Shown here: piece after piece, positions 55,501-64,000 of the stretch
Layout of the letters: every line of letters begins with the position of its first letter
How positions within the stretch are numbered: position 1 is the first letter of the stretch
Source: Anadara kagoshimensis
Lineage: Eukaryota > Mollusca > Bivalvia > Arcoida > Arcidae
Assembly (NCBI GenBank): GCA_021292105.1
Contig: CM037862.1
Coordinates: 1,000,501 to 1,064,500, forward strand
Direction of reading: 5' to 3'
DNA length: 64,000 nucleotides
Translations under genes and position numbers: made by a program
Notes under the pieces: model-generated
Told to the model about the DNA's origin: nothing
The model's input: the letters and a program-made list of their open reading frames with translations, nothing else
Database searches by the model: none

Positions 55501-58500
55501 CTCTTGTATTCTTCTGGAAATCCTTCTTGTTGTACGTATCTGATTAGACATTTCTCTGCAGTTTCTAACATCTCAGTTGATAACATTTCAGATGTTTGCT
55601 TTTTCTTGTTACGTGTAACTTTCGATCTGAGATTGTCAATATATCTTAAAATCCATGCTGTGATTCTTTTCAACTTCGTCCAGTCCGAATAACTTGACAG
55701 TAATCTTGACATTACATTGTTAGAGCTTTGTTGAGTGTGAACAGTGCTGAACACTTGCTTAACTTCTGTATCATTGCATGATAAATCTTTGTTGATATCT
55801 TGTTGTGGCCATGTACTTATCTCATGCCAAAGAAAATCTGGGCCCTGTAACCAAGTATTTTCACCATTACACTTTGTAATCGACACTCCACGTGAGGCAC
55901 AGTCGGCTGGATTTTCCTTTGTGGCAATGTAATTCCACTGCTCTGGAGATGTTGCTTCATGTATAATCGTTAGTCTATTCGCAACAAACGTGTGAAACCT
56001 TGCATTTGTGTTGGATATGTAACGCAATACTGACATACTGTCCGTCCAGTAGTAAACATGATCAATCTTCATATTAATCTCATTTTTTATCTTTTCACAA
56101 ATTCTAACCGATCTAGAAGCAGCAGTGAGTTCTAACCTCGGTATCGTGACAGACTTGAGAGGAGCTACTCGTGATTTACCAAGAAGAAACGCACAATGTA
56201 CTTTGCCTTCAGTATTCACTAACCGCAGATAGAAAACCATTCCATATCCAACGTTGCTAGCATCACTAAAACAGTGTATCTCAGACAGTGCTATTTCTCC
56301 AAAATTTTCTGGTTTATAACTTCTTTTGACAACAACTCGTTGATTTCTGATGTTTCAGACAACCATTTCTTCCATTTTATATTCTCATTTTCTGGTATAG
56401 CTTCATCCCAACCTATTTTCATTTTACATAAATCTTGTAGTATATCTTGCCAATTAACACGAAAGGTGCTACTATTCCTAGTGGGTCGTAAATAGAACTG
56501 ACTATTGAAGAATTCCTCGCCTCGTGACTGGTCGATCTTTCAAGCTAATTTGAAATCCAAAATGGTCATTTTCCACAAACCAACAGATTCCAAGTGCATG
56601 TTCAATTTGACTGTTACTGTCAGGATCCCAGTGTTTAACCGTTTCTTCCTCTGGGAATGCTTGTATTACATCCGGCTCATTGCTGGTCCATTTTGTTAAA
56701 TGGAAACCTCCAAATTCACATAACATACTTAAATTTCTCACTAAATTGATTGCCTCATCTGTTGAATTTACTGATGCCAAACAATCATCTACATACATAT
56801 TATTCATTAATGTCTCTTTCACGTGTGGTTCAAACTGATCACCAAACTTTTCTGCTGTGCACTTAATTGCAAAATTGCAACAACTAGGTGAAGAAGTTGC
56901 TCCAAAAAGATGTACAGTCATCCTATATTCCTTAACCTCATTATCTGTATCACCATTCGGCCACCATAAAAATCTCAAACAATCACGATCTTCTACCGGT
57001 ACTTTAACTTGGTGAAACATTGCTTCTATATCTCCTAATATTGCAACATTTTCTTTTCTAAATCTCAATATAACACCTAACAAATTGTTTGTCAAGTCGG
57101 GTCCTTGTAGTAATTCTCTGTTCAGTGAAACACCATTATACACCGCAGAACAATCAAACACTACCCTCACTTTGTTTGGCTTTCTTTGATGATATACACC
57201 ATGATGTGGTAGATACCAAACTTTTCCATCTGACCGACATAATGTTTCATTTGGAACCTCCTCTGCATAACCCTTTTCTAAAATGCTGTCCATGAAGTTT
57301 CTATAGTCCTCTTTAAATTTCGGCATTTTGTCAAACTTAGCTCTCAAACTCTTCAAACGTTTAAATGCTTGTGGTTTGTTACTTGGAAACTTGACAGCTG
57401 AGTCGCGGAACGGTAATTTGATACTAAAATGGCCATTATCATACCTAACTGTTTCATTTACTTGTGTCAAGAACTTGGTATCCTCTAGAGAGTTCTCACT
57501 TTTATCATCTATCTGTCTTTCTGGAAAGTCCAGTTTAATTGATTCTTTAAGTAATTCCTCCAATCTGGAATCTTATCTACTTCTTCTATCTTTGATATGT
57601 ATGTCCGATTCACAACTTCTTTATGATTTCATTTCTATCTCTTGTAATGTTCCACACTATCCATCCAAGTCTGGTTTTTGTTGCGTGAGGTGATCCACTA
57701 GGTCCGGTGCGAATATCAAACGGTGTAAATGCATCAGGTACATTACCGCCGATCATTATTTCAATATTATTAGTATCGATATTTGGCATTTTAATGTCCA
57801 GAGATGTGGCCATCTTGAAATTTCTGACTCATTCGGTATATGGTCAGTGGTCACTGGCAATTCATCTTTTGTATATACCTTTGGTAGATCAATTACATTG
57901 TTCATATCCATGTCACAGATTTGTAGACCATTTACAGAATATGTTTCCATCGAGTATGGATCCCCTATGGTGCCAAGTGTAAGATTCAATTTTTTACCAT
58001 GAGTTCCTAACCTATTCATTAAACTTTCAGTACAAAATGTGACGTTACTACCAGTGTCAAAAAAGGCATAAGTAGCGATGGTATATGGCTTATTTTTTAG
58101 TTTCACACGCACCGGTATTATGGACATCGCACTTGTAATATCACCGGCCCCTGTATGACCACAAATATCCACTGGTGTTACAGAGGGATTTGATGATTCC
58201 ATTTGTTGTTTGTTTTCAGCTAACTTTACTTGTGATTTTGACTCATCATGTAGCATTGTAGGATGCTTCTTCTTGCATACAGCACATTCTTGTCTATTTT
58301 TGCATTCTGAACTTCTATGACCTTTCTTAAGACACCCAAAACACAGTCCACATTTCCTAACATGATTACAACGGTCTTGCACTTTCAATGACATAAAATC
58401 CTTACAGTCTGAAATCCTATGCAAATTAGACTGACAGTAGTAGCATTTACTTCCAATATTGTTGGCATTATTACTGTTAGTACAAGCAGCAGTTATGTCA

Positions 58501-61500
58501 TTTATATTTCCAGTTCGGTTTCTGTAACCTCCAGATGCACCTTGTGTTCTTGTTTTATCTCTGTCCTGACTTGATTTCGACCTTATGCCTAATGCTTCGC
58601 AACCATATAGTGGATCGTTGACCTTTTTTGCTTCTTGTTTTACAAATGACACAAATTGCGAAAACTTGATCAAATCGCCTGATTCTTTGGTTCTTAGTAC
58701 GATATTTCTCCATTTATCGTGCATATTATGTGGCAACTTGGATACTAACCGTCGAATATTTTCAGAAAATTCTAAAATACATGCAACGCCTATACTTGTT
58801 ACCGCATTTTCACATTCAACGAGGAAAAGTGCGAAGTTGTCTAACGCTTTTGTGTCCCCATACTTAATTGATGGCCAGTCTAGAGCTTTTTTCGCAAATG
58901 CAGAACCTATAACGTCTTGATTTCCATAGCGGTCTTCTAATTGTTTCATGGCTAGAGGAAATGCCTGTTCGCCGTTTAAATGACTAAATCCACTTATAAC
59001 CTTGTTTGCTTCACCTATAGTATTGCTCGAGATAACTCATATTTTCTTCATTGTTGTTTGTGTTTGACATTATTTTAGCCTGAAATTGTCTCAAAAACTT
59101 CCTATATTCCATAGGGTCACCACTAAACTTCTTTATTTCCGGTACTGGTTTTCGCAAATGTCGAACTATCGAATCTATGGCCCCTATATTTGAATTATCA
59201 GAATCAGGATATCTAACCGTTGTTGATTCCATTGCTTGATTGTAATTTGATGCTACATTCTCATTTTGACTTTTATGATTGGTAGACTCGTAAACTCGCA
59301 ACTGTTCTGTATTACACAATGGAACCTTTAATGAAGTTTCATCATTAGCGATAAAAGGTTTTGCATGTACATTTAAATTTGATCTTGAGACTCCCTGATC
59401 CTCAACACTCACATTTGAATTCAATTCGTCCTCTGATTCTTCACTAAGTCTCTCAAACTTTTCAAGTAATTTTGTTTTTGCTTCTGATACCGCTAAATCA
59501 GTAGACAATTCTAGCTCTTCTTCTTTTAACTTTAACTCAGTTTTAGCCATCTCTATATCTTTCCTTTTCTGTAGTGCTTTCATTCTTTCCAACAATTCTA
59601 CTTTCTTTTCCTCCTCTTGTAACCTCCTTGACGAAACATTACTCCTAGAAGTTGATGTACTTGATCTAGAACTATGTGACCTTTGTGACCCCTTCTTAGA
59701 AACTTTTACACTCGGAGACCTTTGGGTTTCTCTCAACTTTGCTTGTTCTGCCTCGTATATATATTTCTTTGTCGAGATACTAAATTCTTGCATAATATTG
59801 TTTTTGACTTGAAAGTCTGAAAGATATTCGTCTCTTTCTTCAGTTGACAATTGCTTAAGATGGCGGTCATGTTTTTCTAGAAAATGTTCGTATGTGATCA
59901 TCCAATCTGAGAACATAGGCCTTAAGATATCGAGGGGGGTCCTTTCTTGAATTTTATCAATTAACACTTGTGAACTATTGTTTAATTTTCCAAACAATTC
60001 ATTCAATTTCTGCCTATCATATTGTCTGCCTTTCTCTGTAAACTTCCTTACTCTTTCCTCTTGCTCAATAGCATCCTCATGGGACTCCATACTTTTTGTT
60101 TGTTAAGCTTATTACGTCAATATTATACAGTCTAAACCGTATTTCACACTTTAGTAAAGCTCTTTATCAAGGACAACATAAAAATGATAAAATTCTGTCT
60201 GTGAGATGATTAATTAATCTAGCTAGTCTCTGTATCCAACATTATTCTGGATATATATGACTGTATTATAACATCCCATAGTTCATGTTCCTTTCATTCT
60301 CAATTTTGATTTCACATGTTGCAGTTGTAGCTAACTAGAAAAGATGTGCTGACCCTTCTAAAGCACCTGGCCTGACTTCCCTGGTGGAACATTACATGTT
60401 TAACATAATTTCCCTGTTTTTATTTGCTTTTTGGATTGTATTGTTATTTAGACTCAGACTCCTATAATTAAGTTTGACTGTAACTTTGTAAATTTTCTAG
60501 AATTCTATAAACTGCTGAGAGTCATTATTTAGTCTGTAAGATTTTTCACACTTTTCTTCATTTTTAAAATGTGCTAACCGGAACAGCTTAATACTTCAAA
60601 ATAAGACATGTTTCTAATGTATAGCTGAACACCCTAATAATGCCGAGTCTGTATTGAAAGTATTTAACACATGACTGTAATGTCTAATCTTTCAGATTCC
60701 TATCTGGGACTTGATGATGAAGCTCTGCAGATATGTACGAAGGTTGGCTTGGCAACCACAAACTACACAACGATTGGTGTTTATCATTATAGATCTTCCA
60801 TAGCTTCAGACAGTATGAATACATGTTCTGTTGTAGTCAACCCTGGGTCAAAGGTAAACACAATTATTTTGGAAAATTAAAAGTGAGGTGTTCTCATTAG
60901 AATAAATGTTAGTTTGCATTTCCCCATAAGTATGAAAATATATAAAAACTAGATATTTAATTAAAAGATCTCATACTGCTAGTACAAGACAAAAAATCAA
61001 TGCCTATCTGTGTTAGTTGAACAATTTGTTTAAATCGACATTTTTATCATAAAAACAACAAACATATGTGATTAGTCTGAATATTCTACTCTTAACCTTT
61101 CAATGGACTGACATCCCAACCTTTTATGGAGTATTGTACTCTGGTTTTTTTCACTATACCTAAACCGGTAAAAAATTCAGGCGGTTGAGCCTGTAGGCTC
61201 GATATAAGGACAAGCTTTAAAGAATTGAACTTTAATAAATACAAGCTAGGATGCCGTAGTTAGGATTTACATGTATCACATAAAGAATAGAAACCATATG
61301 TTATGATTTAAAAACTGAATATTTTTATATTTGCAGAATCACACAATCCACTTGACAGATAATGGGTTTGAACCCAAAGTGATCACAGTACGGCCTGATG
61401 ACAGAGTATGGTGGGTTTGGCAGAGTGGTAAAAAACAACACAATATATTTCAGGTAAGTTTGATGTTTTCATTTACATATTTTTACAATATCTGTAGCAT

Positions 61501-63768
61501 TAAAATTTATATGGGGGTTTTAATGTCCTTAAGATGTTCTGGATATACATACAGTCAAACCTGTCCATAAAGGCCACCCAGGGGAACCAGTAAAAGTGGC
61601 CTTTATAGGGAGGTGGCCTTTATATACAGGTTCAAATAACATGAATAAAGAACAATTGAGATATAATTCTACTGGCCTTTATAAGCAGGTGACCCTTATA
61701 TAAAGGTGGCCTTTAAGGCAGGTTGAACTGTATATTAAAAGAAGGTCAACAACCAGTTTTTACAAGTCATCCTTAATTATCTGTTGTACTTAGATTCATT
61801 TTGCTAACTCTGAGTTATGAAATGCAAACTTCATCAGTATCTTGATATCTGCAAACATGATGACTATATATGATATATCTATGTGGAAGACAAAAGTTGT
61901 ATGATATTTTGAGTTAAACTTTTATAAACACTGAGGACCTTATGTTGTAAACAGAAGTATCTTCATTGGTATTCAGTGTTAAAGTGTTCAGTAAAAGTGC
62001 TTTGATTGAAAATGCAATTCTGTTGACGAACTATTGGATAATATGTAAGCTTTGCTGTTCAACTTGACAGCACTTATTAAGATGCATCTTTGATTTGATT
62101 ATGATATCAATATAACTACAATGTATGTGGAAATGTGTGTATGTATATACCGGTATGGAAATTTATTACAGGTATCACATCAGGGAGTACCTATTGATGG
62201 AGGGTTTACCAGTGGTATGTCCAGAGATCCACCCTCAGCGTTCGTACATCAGTTTTCAGAACCTGGAGTGTTTTATTTTATCAGGTAAATAAAAATATCT
62301 GAAATAATGTTTTACCATTTTTTTCCTGTTGAAATATAGAAAAACCAATTACATGTAAATGTTTAGCAAATCTTTTTTTAGAAAAGAAAATAAATGAATG
62401 AAAAATTCTGACACCCAATCCAGTTTGAAAGGTAAATATTTTGACTGTGTCCCCTTTGCTTATAGCGGCATTGGTGGCCAAATGAATTATGTGTTGGCCC
62501 TTGAACCCAAGTTATCCCACTGACCTTAAGTGAGAAATGATTTTTCCTTGAGGTAGTTCATTACTGTTGGCTTTATATTATTATAACTGACCGAGTTATC
62601 TCTGATGTTTATTTGATTTACTGTAGGTGAGTGTACTACAGTAGTTTCTAAAGAAACACTTGCACAAACTGACACACTACATGAAATTATGTTTAGATCA
62701 TTCCTTGAGATGAATGACAAATTATCTTGTCACAAATAGCTGAAAAATTGCTGATTTCACATAAAACAACATTCATACAACTTTACATACAGCAATATTA
62801 GGTTCAAAATTTTTTGACTTGATAAGAAGTGAAAAACAAATTAAATCTCTGAAGAAATGTCCTAAATGTTTCACTATTTATTGACTTCTGTTTTTGTTTA
62901 TAATTATAGTTCCACATTACCCAAGGTATTTGGTGCGGTGGTAGTATCCACACAGCCACGTGTTTATGAAGTACAAGTAGCCGCAGAAATAAAACCAGAT
63001 CCTGTCACCATCAAGCAGAATGATATTGTGTGTTGGATTTTCCGGAGTCCACGGACATTTGATATTGCAGAAGTAGAAACAGCAGACCAAGTGATGGCTG
63101 ATCAGTTCCAGAATGATTCCGTCACTCCAAGGTAATTTATCTGACATTGTATTGAGATTAATATAATCTCAGTTAGTACTGTATTTGCCACAATAGTAAG
63201 TGTAAAATTACTGATTGGACTGATGGTAACAAGTTTAAAAAAATGAAATAGATTTACAAAGAATATACTAGCCGTGCTGGAACTTATGAAAACAAAACCA
63301 ATTTCTGATTACAGGTTTAAATGAAACTAAAGTTTTAGGGAATATCATTCTTTGTAAACAAAAATCTGAACTGAATTTGAACAAAATTGACTTTCTAGAA
63401 AAGTGCCTGTTTAATTCAGATTTTGTAGGTATGTAAATCTTTCTTCTTTTGGCCAAAATTTAACAAGGTTGGATATACATATATTACGAAAATTGTTAAA
63501 TTAGCCTGTGTAAACTGAAAACTGAACCAAATCTGAACAAAATCTATGTTCCAGAAGGTGTTTGTTTCATACATATTCCAATGCATAAGTGTAAATCTTT
63601 GTTCTTTCGACCACATTTTAACAAGGTCGGTTATACATATACTATGATAATTCTGACTGTATTATTATTTTTCTTAACAGACGTTGCCTTAACAAAGCTA
63701 TCACTAAAACTGGATTGATACATTTCTACAGCAAGTCATTCCGTAAACAGAAGAAAGACAGTGATAAT
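36201..63768 (+). CDS. Large multi-cupredoxin-like repeat protein, 17 exons, 3' end outside window
   Basis: Family not recognised by name. Exons: 36201-36216, 45492-46195, 46699-46775, 48312-48433, 49061-49279, 49655-49699, 50253-50339, 51456-51552, 51880-51951, 52172-52206, 52577-52734, 53500-53646, 60696-60853, 61337-61453, 62172-62284, 62910-63131 and 63681-63768. Phases agree at every junction except one frame break in exon 2. At least 826 residues. N-terminus MAEVQGPRKSSAKSRKKSKK is basic with no signal peptide, suggesting a cytosolic or nuclear protein. Residues 25-240 are Ser/Asn/Glu-rich with 11-residue repeats. From about 245 on come some six units of 85-120 residues with a shared pattern: a strand ending in (D)xGFxP, xGDxVWWxW, HSV or HNI, then GxYYF and a closing strand. 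This resembles plastocyanin/cupredoxin sandwiches. Only the first His is kept (units 2, 3 and 5); the Cys-His-Met cluster after YYF is missing, so copper binding is doubtful. Could also be another beta-sandwich repeat. Confidence 0.8.
36375..36485 (+). repeat. Minisatellite of about 22 bp just after exon 1
   Basis: Five imperfect units of the form GTGGTTTTACATGATTTATAC, starting about 160 bp inside intron 1 of the cupredoxin-like gene. Confidence 0.8.
37335..38920. repeat. 48-bp satellite with higher-order structure
   Basis: Core unit of 48 bp (GGTTTACTGTATAGACAGGT, then GCTCTTTATAGAGG and GAAACATA-CA), tandem from about 37900. A 128-bp block beginning GGTGGTCTTTG-ATAGACATG interrupts it near 38257 and 38384, and part recurs near 38857. 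Earlier units (37335-37700) are more diverged and begin CAGCAAAACCTCTATATAAA, like a pogo-type end. Confidence 0.88.
37640..37840 (+). repeat. Flanking duplication, left copy
   Basis: TTAATTAAGAAGAAAA, TATGTTCATTCATTT, AATGGTTTTCCTATAAGC and TAATATCAGACAA recur in order at 38888-39080, on the other side of the 48-bp satellite. Confidence 0.75.
38888..39080 (+). repeat. Flanking duplication, right copy
   Basis: Same ordered phrases as 37640-37840, at a rough 80% identity judged by eye. Confidence 0.75.
40216..40501 (+). mobile_element. SINE-like element with (CAA)n tail
   Basis: GTGTAGTGTGACTGGGGGAG, GTCTGTGGCATAACGAC, ACCTTAAAGTCGCCTGAGTG and a 3' ACAACAACA run. The layout is that of molluscan SINEs with simple 3' tails; no clear A and B boxes were picked out. 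Confidence 0.6.
41424..41664. mobile_element. MITE, copy 2 (same family as 6697)
   Basis: The same terminal inverted repeats (TATAGGCAAACAACATTGAC at the left, TTGTTTGCCTATA at the right) and the shared interior phrase ATATTCCTAATGAAAGGTC. Lies in the first intron of the cupredoxin-like gene. Confidence 0.78.
41990..42175 (-). mobile_element. SINE family B, nearly whole, inverted
   Basis: CCCAAGTCAAAATTCTTTCA, GGTGGTCAGTTCTGAGAAG, TGATTTGAACCTAAGCG and head complement TTAGACCACTTGGCTACTCA. Confidence 0.78.
42920..44818. mobile_element. 1.9-kb element with 27-bp perfect terminal inverted repeats
   Basis: CATAACTAACGTACATCGAC (continuing to ATAATG) at 42920 is repeated inverted, ending at 44818. 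Sub-terminal GTCGTCA phrases occur on both sides (42953; 43118 onwards; 44387-44414; 44770). A SINE A copy sits inside (43236). No long reading frame, so non-autonomous; superfamily undetermined. Confidence 0.75.
43236..43500 (+). mobile_element. SINE family A with intact Pol III boxes
   Basis: The best tRNA-like head in the window: A box TAGCTCAGTTTGTAGAG at 43244 and B box GGTTCGAACCC at 43292, then GACCTGGTCTTACCCAAGAC and the family body. Not called as a tRNA gene because the SINE body follows. Confidence 0.85.
44880..44965. repeat. Pogo-like MITE fragment
   Basis: TACAGTAAAACCTTGATTCA and TTGCCACCATTTTTTGGG; only one end is present. Confidence 0.5.
45492..46195 (+). CDS. Exon 2 of the cupredoxin-like gene: low-complexity region with 11-aa repeats and a frame break
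   Basis: Encodes a short basic segment (SSAKSRKKSKKEPTPAK) followed by about 210 residues rich in Ser, Asn, Glu and Asp. Between about 45827 and 46023 a 33-bp unit is repeated roughly six times, giving an 11-residue motif of the form E-K-H-S-x-N-S-D-N-T-x. The reading frame that enters from the 5-codon first exon runs to a TAG at 46193-46195, directly abutting the GTAAG donor. The next exon is in phase only with a different frame, which at the 3' end reads SDKGGAKETDSPESNPNRFI. One extra base near the G5 run at 46144-46148 would reconcile them. Either a reference or allelic indel, or an isoform that ends here. Confidence 0.75.
45827..46023 (+). repeat. 33-bp coding minisatellite
   Basis: About six tandem 33-bp units inside exon 2, each with a core like AAACATTCAGCTAACTC. 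Unit length is a multiple of three, so copy changes keep the frame; units differ by substitutions. Confidence 0.8.
47618..47832 (+). mobile_element. SINE family B, intron 3 of the cupredoxin-like gene
   Basis: CCTAGGTTTGGATCCCACAT, GACAGATCCTAGTGAAGG and GAAAGAATCTTGATTTGGGC. A family A head fragment lies just before it (about 47190-47262). Confidence 0.72.
47928..48131. mobile_element. 204-bp MITE with TACTGTAAACA ends
   Basis: TACTGTAAACA at the left and TGTTTACAGTA at the right; inside are TTATTTTCGCGG and AACGCGAAAATTAA. In intron 3 of the cupredoxin-like gene, 181 bp before exon 4. Confidence 0.72.
49918..50140 (-). mobile_element. SINE family A, inverted, intron 6
   Basis: TTTAACGTCCCAGTCAAGAA, CGTGGATCAAACCCATGCCC and the head complement GCGAGCACTCTACCAACTGA. 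Confidence 0.8.
50642..51289. mobile_element. 648-bp element with CAGGCTGTCAAGT ends and 6-bp target duplication
   Basis: Left end CAGGCTGTCAAGTCTCCTAT, right end complementary (CACTTGACAGCCTG); AAATGT flanks both sides (50636-50641, 51290-51295). Interior has repeated TTTTCCTATATTTTCCTAT near both ends and a GTCC/GTCT simple repeat. hAT-like, non-autonomous. In intron 7. Confidence 0.75.
52232..52440 (-). mobile_element. SINE family B, inverted, intron 10
   Basis: CCCCAGTCAAATTGTTTTCA, GATCAGTTCTGAGATGGTGG, CCTTCAGCAAGTAAACCGAC and AGGATTCAAACCCGC (B-box complement). Confidence 0.78.
53655..53713. repeat. 59-bp direct repeat, left copy
   Basis: Starts TATTATACAG and ends GGACAACAT, eight bases after the exon 12 donor. 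Identical over 59 bases to 60121-60179. Confidence 0.9.
54226..55209 (-). pseudogene. Retrotransposon integrase core and C-terminal domain
   Basis: About 327 codons with the DDE integrase core: GIDFFGPF (first Asp), SIRTDNGTNF (second Asp) and a downstream FNPPAASHFGGVWERLI segment with the catalytic Glu. The BEL/Pao C-terminal domain follows (LNGRPLTEATN, TPNHLLL, RRRWRQIQYLADLFWRRW, NLWNMGRI). It is one long open frame, but its upstream join is shifted. Confidence 0.88.
55101..56240 (-). pseudogene. Retrotransposon RNase H-like region and integrase zinc-binding domain
   Basis: Carries the RNase H-like block (PRLELTAA, then VYYWTDSMSVL) and a C-terminal His2-Cys2 zinc-binding region (HRKNGHLGKNSILANLR, CVTCKK). 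The piece between 56240 and 56500 lies in another frame. The frame breaks again at a run of T (about 55166-55175), which separates it from the integrase core. Confidence 0.82.
56502..57563 (-). pseudogene. Retrotransposon reverse transcriptase
   Basis: About 353 codons of RT: a VRVVFDCSA block, the QGPDLTNNL block, GDIEAMFHQVKV carrying the first catalytic Asp, and the YVDD catalytic box (MYVDDCLAS, about 56790). The sequence is BEL/Pao-like in having WYLPHHGV before the palm. The frame ends near 56502 and continues in another frame. Confidence 0.88.
57610..57813 (-). pseudogene. Retrotransposon protease tail in a shifted frame
   Basis: Short frame carrying the region between protease and reverse transcriptase (IEIMIGGNVPDAF, TRLGWIVWN). 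It is out of frame with both neighbours. Confidence 0.65.
57756..59020 (-). pseudogene. Retrotransposon gag C-terminus, zinc knuckles and aspartic protease
   Basis: Continues the gag domain, then shows Cys/His knuckles (a CYYCQSNLHRISDC block, CGLCFGCLKKGHRSSEC, and a third CAVCKKKH) and an aspartic protease with the DTGS active-site motif (FFDTGSNVTF) at about 58050. The frame is lost near 57810. Knuckles followed by DTGS is the expected BEL/Pao order. Confidence 0.85.
59011..60090 (-). pseudogene. Retrotransposon gag region
   Basis: Open frame of about 359 codons starting 30 bp inside the right 59-bp repeat. It has a charged coiled-coil-like centre (about residues 150-230, Glu/Lys/Leu-rich) and ends with the start of a conserved gag domain (KKFSGDPMEYRKFLRQF, typical of BEL/Pao elements). 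The frame then stops, and the same domain continues in another frame from about 59020, so one shift separates the two parts. Confidence 0.8.
60121..60179. repeat. 59-bp direct repeat, right copy
   Basis: Identical to 53655-53713. Lies 30 bases outside the gag start codon of the antisense retrotransposon. Confidence 0.9.
60231..60413 (+). repeat. Dispersed repeat R, copy 3
   Basis: Same ordered blocks as the other two; lies in intron 12 just right of the retrotransposon, before exon 13. Confidence 0.7.
61550..61732. mobile_element. 183-bp MITE with TACAGTCAAACC ends, intron 14
   Basis: TACAGTCAAACCTGTCCATA at the left; GGCAGGTTGAACTGTA at the right. Inner AAGGCCACC and GGTGGCCTTTATA repeats make it largely palindromic. 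Confidence 0.78.
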
Positions 63769-63794
63769 GTAAGTCACAAATATAACATGACTAC

Positions 63795-63935
63795 AGCATA
63801 ACTTGCTGCCAAGGTTCATATCCCACTCAGGAAGATCCTAGGCTAGTCGATTTTCTTCTTGTAACGGTTTCCACCACCATCCCAAAACCGATATCATCAA
63901 TATAAGTGAAAGAATCTTCATCAACACCTTACTCG
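63795..63935 (+). mobile_element. SINE family B, partial
   Basis: GGTTCATATCCCACTCAGG, AAGATCCTAGGCTAGTCGAT and AATATAAGTGAAAGAATCTT match B, immediately after exon 17. Confidence 0.6.
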
Positions 63936-64000
63936 GTCCTCTATTCAGAATTGTAAACACTAGTATTTTGATAGCTGTCAAATATTGAAAATATTCAAGA

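Larger units (their letters stand above)
53655..60179 (-). mobile_element. Antisense BEL/Pao-type retrotransposon, decayed, between 59-bp direct repeats
   Basis: Between exons 12 and 13 of the cupredoxin-like gene lies a minus-strand element with the BEL/Pao order: gag, zinc knuckles, aspartic protease, reverse transcriptase, RNase H, integrase. The coding line is broken by shifts near 59020, 57810, 57600-57560, 56500 and 55170, so this copy cannot make a full polyprotein. A perfect 59-bp direct repeat occurs at 53655-53713 and 60121-60179. I see no longer LTR, no clear primer-binding site and no polypurine tract beside it. True borders may lie inside these repeats. The left 0.5 kb (53714-54225) is non-coding with a short GA run. 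Confidence 0.85.

Noticed and set aside
53797..60121. 12-bp inverted match ATTGACGTAATA at 53797 and 60110 near both ends of the retrotransposon
   Set aside because: Short, found by eye in AT-rich DNA, and LTR elements do not need inverted ends; left as probable chance.

Overview
The window is animal genomic DNA, AT-rich, with spliced genes, GT-AG introns and dense short repeats. Three housekeeping genes (RPS23, TXNL4B, NPRL2) are intact at the exon level. The repeats are tRNA-headed SINEs, a SINE with a (CAA)n tail, many small fold-back elements, and frequent ataccggtat and acatgtac words. Together these suggest a lophotrochozoan, most likely a bivalve or other mollusc. The taxon call rests on overall repeat style and is an inference.

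Layout. 1-2640: repeat-rich flank with a GGGTACGTTTTGG minisatellite, a decayed CR1-like reverse-transcriptase fragment and a long fold-back element. 2765-6377 (+): RPS23 in four exons, with an odd segment in exon 2 and a fold-back cluster in intron 2. 6400-11600: mostly SINEs and MITEs. 11607-14325 (-): TXNL4B in three exons, its intron 2 filled by two inverted-repeat elements. 14620-17340: a 32-bp minisatellite, CA repeats and the probable 3' side of NPRL2. 17341-26692 (-): NPRL2 in eleven exons (385 aa), carrying partial duplications of exons 2, 5 and 10. About 27600-27720: a promoter-like patch with a palindromic TCACGTGA box and an ATGGCGG initiator. 36201-63768 (+): a large gene running off the right edge, with a 5-codon first exon, a 704-bp Ser/Asn/Glu-rich exon and fifteen further exons encoding about six cupredoxin-like repeats. 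Its 9.3-kb first intron holds a 48-bp satellite and a 1.9-kb inverted-repeat element. Its intron 12 is occupied by an antisense, multiply frameshifted BEL/Pao-type retrotransposon.

The genes do not form one pathway. RPS23 is a 40S ribosomal protein, TXNL4B a spliceosome-associated thioredoxin-fold protein, and NPRL2 a GATOR1 subunit that restrains TORC1. The repeated cupredoxin-like protein is the part I cannot match to a named family. It has no signal peptide and its repeats lack the canonical type-1 copper ligand set, so it is the best candidate here for something undescribed. Exon borders were deduced by hand from splice consensus, reading phase and remembered family sequence, and none was checked by alignment or RNA data.
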